From assembly GCA_025093555.1 (NCBI GenBank), contig JAIWNF010000007.1:682001-746000 (forward strand): 64,000 nt of DNA, written 5' to 3'. Below are positions 60,801 to 64,000 of the stretch, one piece after another (the stretch's first letter is position 1; every line of letters starts with the position of its first letter). The translations under genes were made by a program, and so were the position numbers. Under the pieces are notes generated by a model that saw only the letters and a list, made by a program, of their open reading frames with translations, did no database searches and was not told the DNA's origin. The stretch is from Circinella umbellata (taxonomy: Eukaryota > Mucoromycota > Mucoromycetes > Mucorales > Lichtheimiaceae).

Positions 60801-61646
60801 ATATATTTAGACAAATCAGAAATTGAACGCGAAGTCGATGTTTTATGCCACGAAAGAGCACCTCTACTTACAAAAAAATTGAATACTAATTATGATGATG
60901 CTGATTATTATGAATATAATGTTAATTTTATATGTCAACAAAGCATAATTATATTGAATAAGAAGTCATCCAAACAGTTTATGGAAGAGGATGAAGTAGA
61001 ACAAACCAAATTGGATAATGAAGTAACCAAAAGACAGTTACTTGAAAACAGAAAACATCAGGTACACAATGCTATTGATTGTTCCTTGAGTCAAATAATT
61101 AAAAAAAAAAAGGAAACAATGCTGAGAGTTGTCTTGATATTTTAATAGATTGCAGCTGCTACTGTACGTATTATGAAGAAAAAGTTAAGACTCAAGCATA
61201 TTGAACTTGCAGCTGAATTACGATCAGTATTACCATTTTCAATTGAGGTATTTATACAATAATGATTTGATGTATTTAACTTGTAATATATAAATAAATG
61301 TTTGATATGTTCAATTTATTACTACTAGGCACGAGAATTAAAGACTGGAATTGAATATGTTATCAACAAGTAAGTTATATTTCTTTTTGTGAAATGGTTG
61401 TTTATAAGATGATGAGAATAATAATAATCGAATGAAAATAATATAATAATAGACAACACATTGTACGTGAACAAGCTTTTATTTATAAATACGTACCATA
61501 AATATCAATAACGTTTCATATATGTTTTTTAATTAATTCAAAAATGGTACGATGCAGAAAATATTTATTTGTTACATGCATTTGACAATAAAGTACCACA
61601 TGCATCTTATGTTCACAACATGACTTGGTTTATTAGATCAACTTAA
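57896..61646 (+). CDS. Divergent CUL4-like cullin
   Basis: A gene of about 15 short exons, starting MSQDSYFETAWENLRLLI at 57896 and stopping at 61644-61646. Cullins scaffold RING E3 ubiquitin ligases. The N-terminal repeats align by eye with CUL4: LNIQTAYE spliced to LGTNICQCGKAEKLYLRLKN, RNTPYRSIVDLGISFFNKYI, then LLLLMRYDRMGRRVDINLLN and LYKNDFEPRLLTSMTNFYEQ. The usually invariant cullin-homology stretch (FYKKDLAKRLL.. and ECG..FT.KLE) is weakened here to SYRISLSERLLSHCTY and ACGPEYTEKMESMIRDVD. The winged-helix neddylation site is kept (ATVRIMKKKLRLKH, acceptor Lys in RIMK). The C-terminal exon (NIYLLHAFDNKVPH … STOP) lacks the standard YSYLA end. Several splice sites are approximate. Confidence 0.85.
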
Positions 61647-62677
61647 TTGAGATAAAATTATCTTTATCAGTATTCATTAGTTGTTTATGAATATCATAAC
61701 CCAAATAAATAATAATACATAAAAATGGTACTCATTTTCTTGTTACTATAAGTATAACACTACGTATAAGAAATAGTATAAATTTTGTTGACATTATTCT
61801 TCAATCCAAAATAAATAAGAGCTTTGTGTTAACTTGTTTTGTTATATGGAATTATAATTGTTGTCAATAACAATGTAAAGTATTACTATTAAAATAAGCT
61901 TTGAACTGAATACTTTTATATAAGCACTTCTTTTATTTAGATAAATGAAATTGATAGACCAAAAAAAAAAAAAAATTCACGAGGACAAATAATGAGCAAT
62001 CTTTTAAATTTCCCACCCTCTGGGATGACGATGCAGAAAAGAATTGTTGATGATATAGCGTTTTTTTTTTTCTTTTGATAGCAAAAGCATATGACCGAGC
62101 CTTGTTGTCAACATAAGTTGGAGCAAGTGGGTATTATATCTCGAATTGTATTAAGTCCACTCAATGATTTCATACTCTCTACCACCATAATTGACTTGCT
62201 GATGATCATCATTATTGTTGTCACATTAATTCCTTCTCCTTTTCACACACATACAAATAATTTCAAGTATTAATAACAACACCATAGTATGCATACAATT
62301 ATATACAATAACCCCTTATTATTTTATATAGGCGGGAAATCAAACTCTGTACTAATGAACAATCATTCAAGAGAGGAAAAAAAAGAAAAAAAAAGAGCTC
62401 GGCTGATTGATATCAAAAAGACTCATTGCGGGCACCTAATAAAAAAACTGAAGCAAAGCAAAGAGTTATCAGGTTTGTACGTTTCTTTTTTCTTTTTTTC
62501 CCTTTTTCACTTTCACTTTCACTTTTATTATTATTATTCTTTTTCTTCATAAATAATAACAATAAAACAAATTTAACTTGTATAAATAAATAAAAAGTAA
62601 TAATTGGTAGATAAAGAACTTTAACGTCATTGCTTCATGCCGAGAATAATAACAACAATAATAATAAGAAGCAACAC
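61647..62677. other. Interval of about 1 kb upstream of the UBL3-like gene
   Basis: AT-rich. Frames at 62091 (60 codons) and 62289 (87 codons, Lys-rich then Phe-rich) lack support. It has repeated CTTTCA strings near 62508 and an AAT-rich leader. Confidence 0.35.
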
Positions 62678-63575
62678 ATGACCGAATTACCAACTATAAC
62701 AACAACAGATAATAGTTCTGCTATGGCCATTCGAGCACCTTCTTCTCTTTCTCCTACTACAACAAATGACGATCAATCTTCTTATAATAATAATAATAAT
62801 CACAGTAATGAACAACAAAATAACAATTTGGAACAACACCATGAAGAGCAAGAAGAAGAAGAAGAAAGAGAAGAAGAAGAAGACGACGACGACGAACAAA
62901 AGTTATCCTTGGATCGAGTACATTTAACATTATTATTAGTTTCGGGAAATAGACATACTTTTGAATTGGACCCCTCGTCAACAGTGGCTCAAGTGAAAAA
63001 ACAAGTCATTACAGAATGGCCGGAAGGTAACCAAAAAAAAAAAGAAACTAAACCTAAATATATATAACTTGATAGTGAGAAAAGAGAATATAGGAAAAGT
63101 TAGAGAAAGAAGATTTAAAGGAGAAGGAAAGGAGAAGGGAAACAATGATTTACTAAAAATGATTTACTAAATGAAGTATAAAAATTAGAATGGGAAACAA
63201 GCCGAACAGCACCTTCATCAGTTGGATCCATTGAACTATTATATCTTGGCAAATTTCTCGATAATGATTCAACCTTAGAATGTAAGTTGATGGATGAAAA
63301 AAGGGGTTTTGGTATAAAAGGATTTATTTTGTGTATAATACAAATACAAATACATATAAATTTATGGGATATATGATAGCAAATCGACTTCGAGGTGGTG
63401 AATCATTTACTGTTCATTTACTTGTACGTGATCAACAACTTAAATCAGCTGAAGGTAAGTTTAAAAGGTTGAATTGATAGAGAGATTATTACCCATTTTC
63501 AATAACTAATAATGATTATTATTAGATACCAAGACAGCAGAAGTACCACGTTGCAAATGTTGTATTATCCTTTAA
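62678..63575 (+). CDS. UBL3/MUB-like membrane-anchored ubiquitin-fold protein
   Basis: Four exons (62678-63026, 63189-63291, 63380-63454, 63536-63575) encode 188 aa. The first ~80 residues are Asn/Gln-rich then strongly acidic. The ubiquitin fold follows: LDRVHLTLLLVSGNRHTFEL, PSSTVAQVKKQVITEWPEG, GSIELLYLGKFLDNDSTLE, and SNRLRGGESFTVHLLV spanning the last junctions. The C-terminus CKCCIIL ends in a CaaX box (CIIL) with Leu last, predicting prenylation, probably geranylgeranylation. Plant MUB and animal UBL3 proteins have this plan and recruit partners to membranes. The ubiquitin-type C-terminal Gly-Gly is absent, as in that family. The acidic N-terminal extension is unusual. Confidence 0.9.
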
Positions 63576-64000
63576 TAATTATCTTTTTATATCCTTTTGG
63601 TTGAACCTTCTTAATCATTTCATTTGTAATTCAAAAACGCACAGACATTCCCCTCTTTTATATTTCTCCCTTCACAGAAAAACTCCATTAAATAGTCATA
63701 ATTGAAACACAGCGAAAAAACCCAGTTTTCCTTTTAGTTTACCTTTTACATCACCATTATTGTTATATACCCCCCAACCTTTATAACTTTTTCAAATATA
63801 AACATACAACAGAGAAAAAAGATAATTTCAATTATTTTTTTTTATATATAATTTATTATAAATATTAGTATTTGTGACTATTGATAAATTAAGATATTAT
63901 ATATTAAATATACCTACTTATATATAAAGCCCAACTACTTTTACAATAATACAATGACTGGGGTTTAGTGTTATTAAAAGGTTTTTCAACAATAATAATA
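63576..64000. other. 3' flank of the UBL3-like gene
   Basis: About 425 bases of AT-rich sequence to the end of the window. No gene is visible. Confidence 0.35.

Overview
The window looks like nuclear DNA of an early-diverging filamentous fungus, most likely Mucoromycota (Mucorales-like). It is AT-rich. Its protein genes are broken by many short introns, mostly about 85-110 nt with GTAAGT-type donors and TATAG-type acceptors. Low-complexity Asn/Gln tracts and poly-pyrimidine leaders are common. The gene set is eukaryotic and fungal: a CSL (RBP-J/Su(H)-type) transcription factor, TAF10, MED27, a CUL4-like cullin, SPRTN, SMC5, EBP1 and RPL12. There are no operons. I saw no tRNA, rRNA, CRISPR array or recognisable transposase. 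The species assignment is inference from gene style and content only.

Layout. 1-870: 3' end of SMC5. 1209-8466: one very large unrecognised gene of seven exons (about 2230 aa), with macroglobulin-like beta regions. 9469-11730: MFSD1-like transporter. 11.7-13.5 kb: gene-free, with a symmetric dinucleotide palindrome. 13528-14589: CCDC137-like nucleolar protein. 15093-16366: secreted Gly/Trp/Asp repeat protein. 17111-18149: RPL12 with a 5' UTR intron. 18330-19954 (-): zeta-crystallin-type quinone oxidoreductase. 20427-22760 (-): sugar transporter. 23596-26124: Sec7-PH Arf exchange factor. 27338-29482: CSL transcription factor. 30659-32004 (-): aldo/keto reductase. 32.0-35.0 kb: gene-poor. 34999-36081: TAF10. 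36255-37895: SPRTN-like DNA-protein crosslink protease. 38150-39190: DUF4112 protein. 39324-40355 (-): CsbD-like protein. 40955-42071 (-): acyl-protein thioesterase. 43.97-45.01 kb (-): probable unannotated multi-exon gene. 46.9-50.2 kb (-): two-helix membrane protein with a long acidic tail, followed by an array of duplicated exon cassettes after its stop codon. 52081-53851: EBP1/PA2G4-like. 54246-55817: long imperfect inverted repeat. 55927-57456: MED27. 57896-61646: divergent CUL4-like cullin. 62678-63575: UBL3/MUB-like prenylated ubiquitin-fold protein.

Most of the window is ordinary housekeeping sequence whose neighbours are functionally unrelated. The parts least explained by known families are: the macroglobulin-like giant; the 46.9-50.8 kb locus, where protein repeats, promoter-side repeats and a chain of duplicated post-stop exons occur together; the hidden gene near 44-45 kb; and the long inverted repeat, which could form a hairpin transcript or be a foldback element. 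Gene models were spliced by eye, keeping reading frame and GT-AG (one GC-AG) boundaries.
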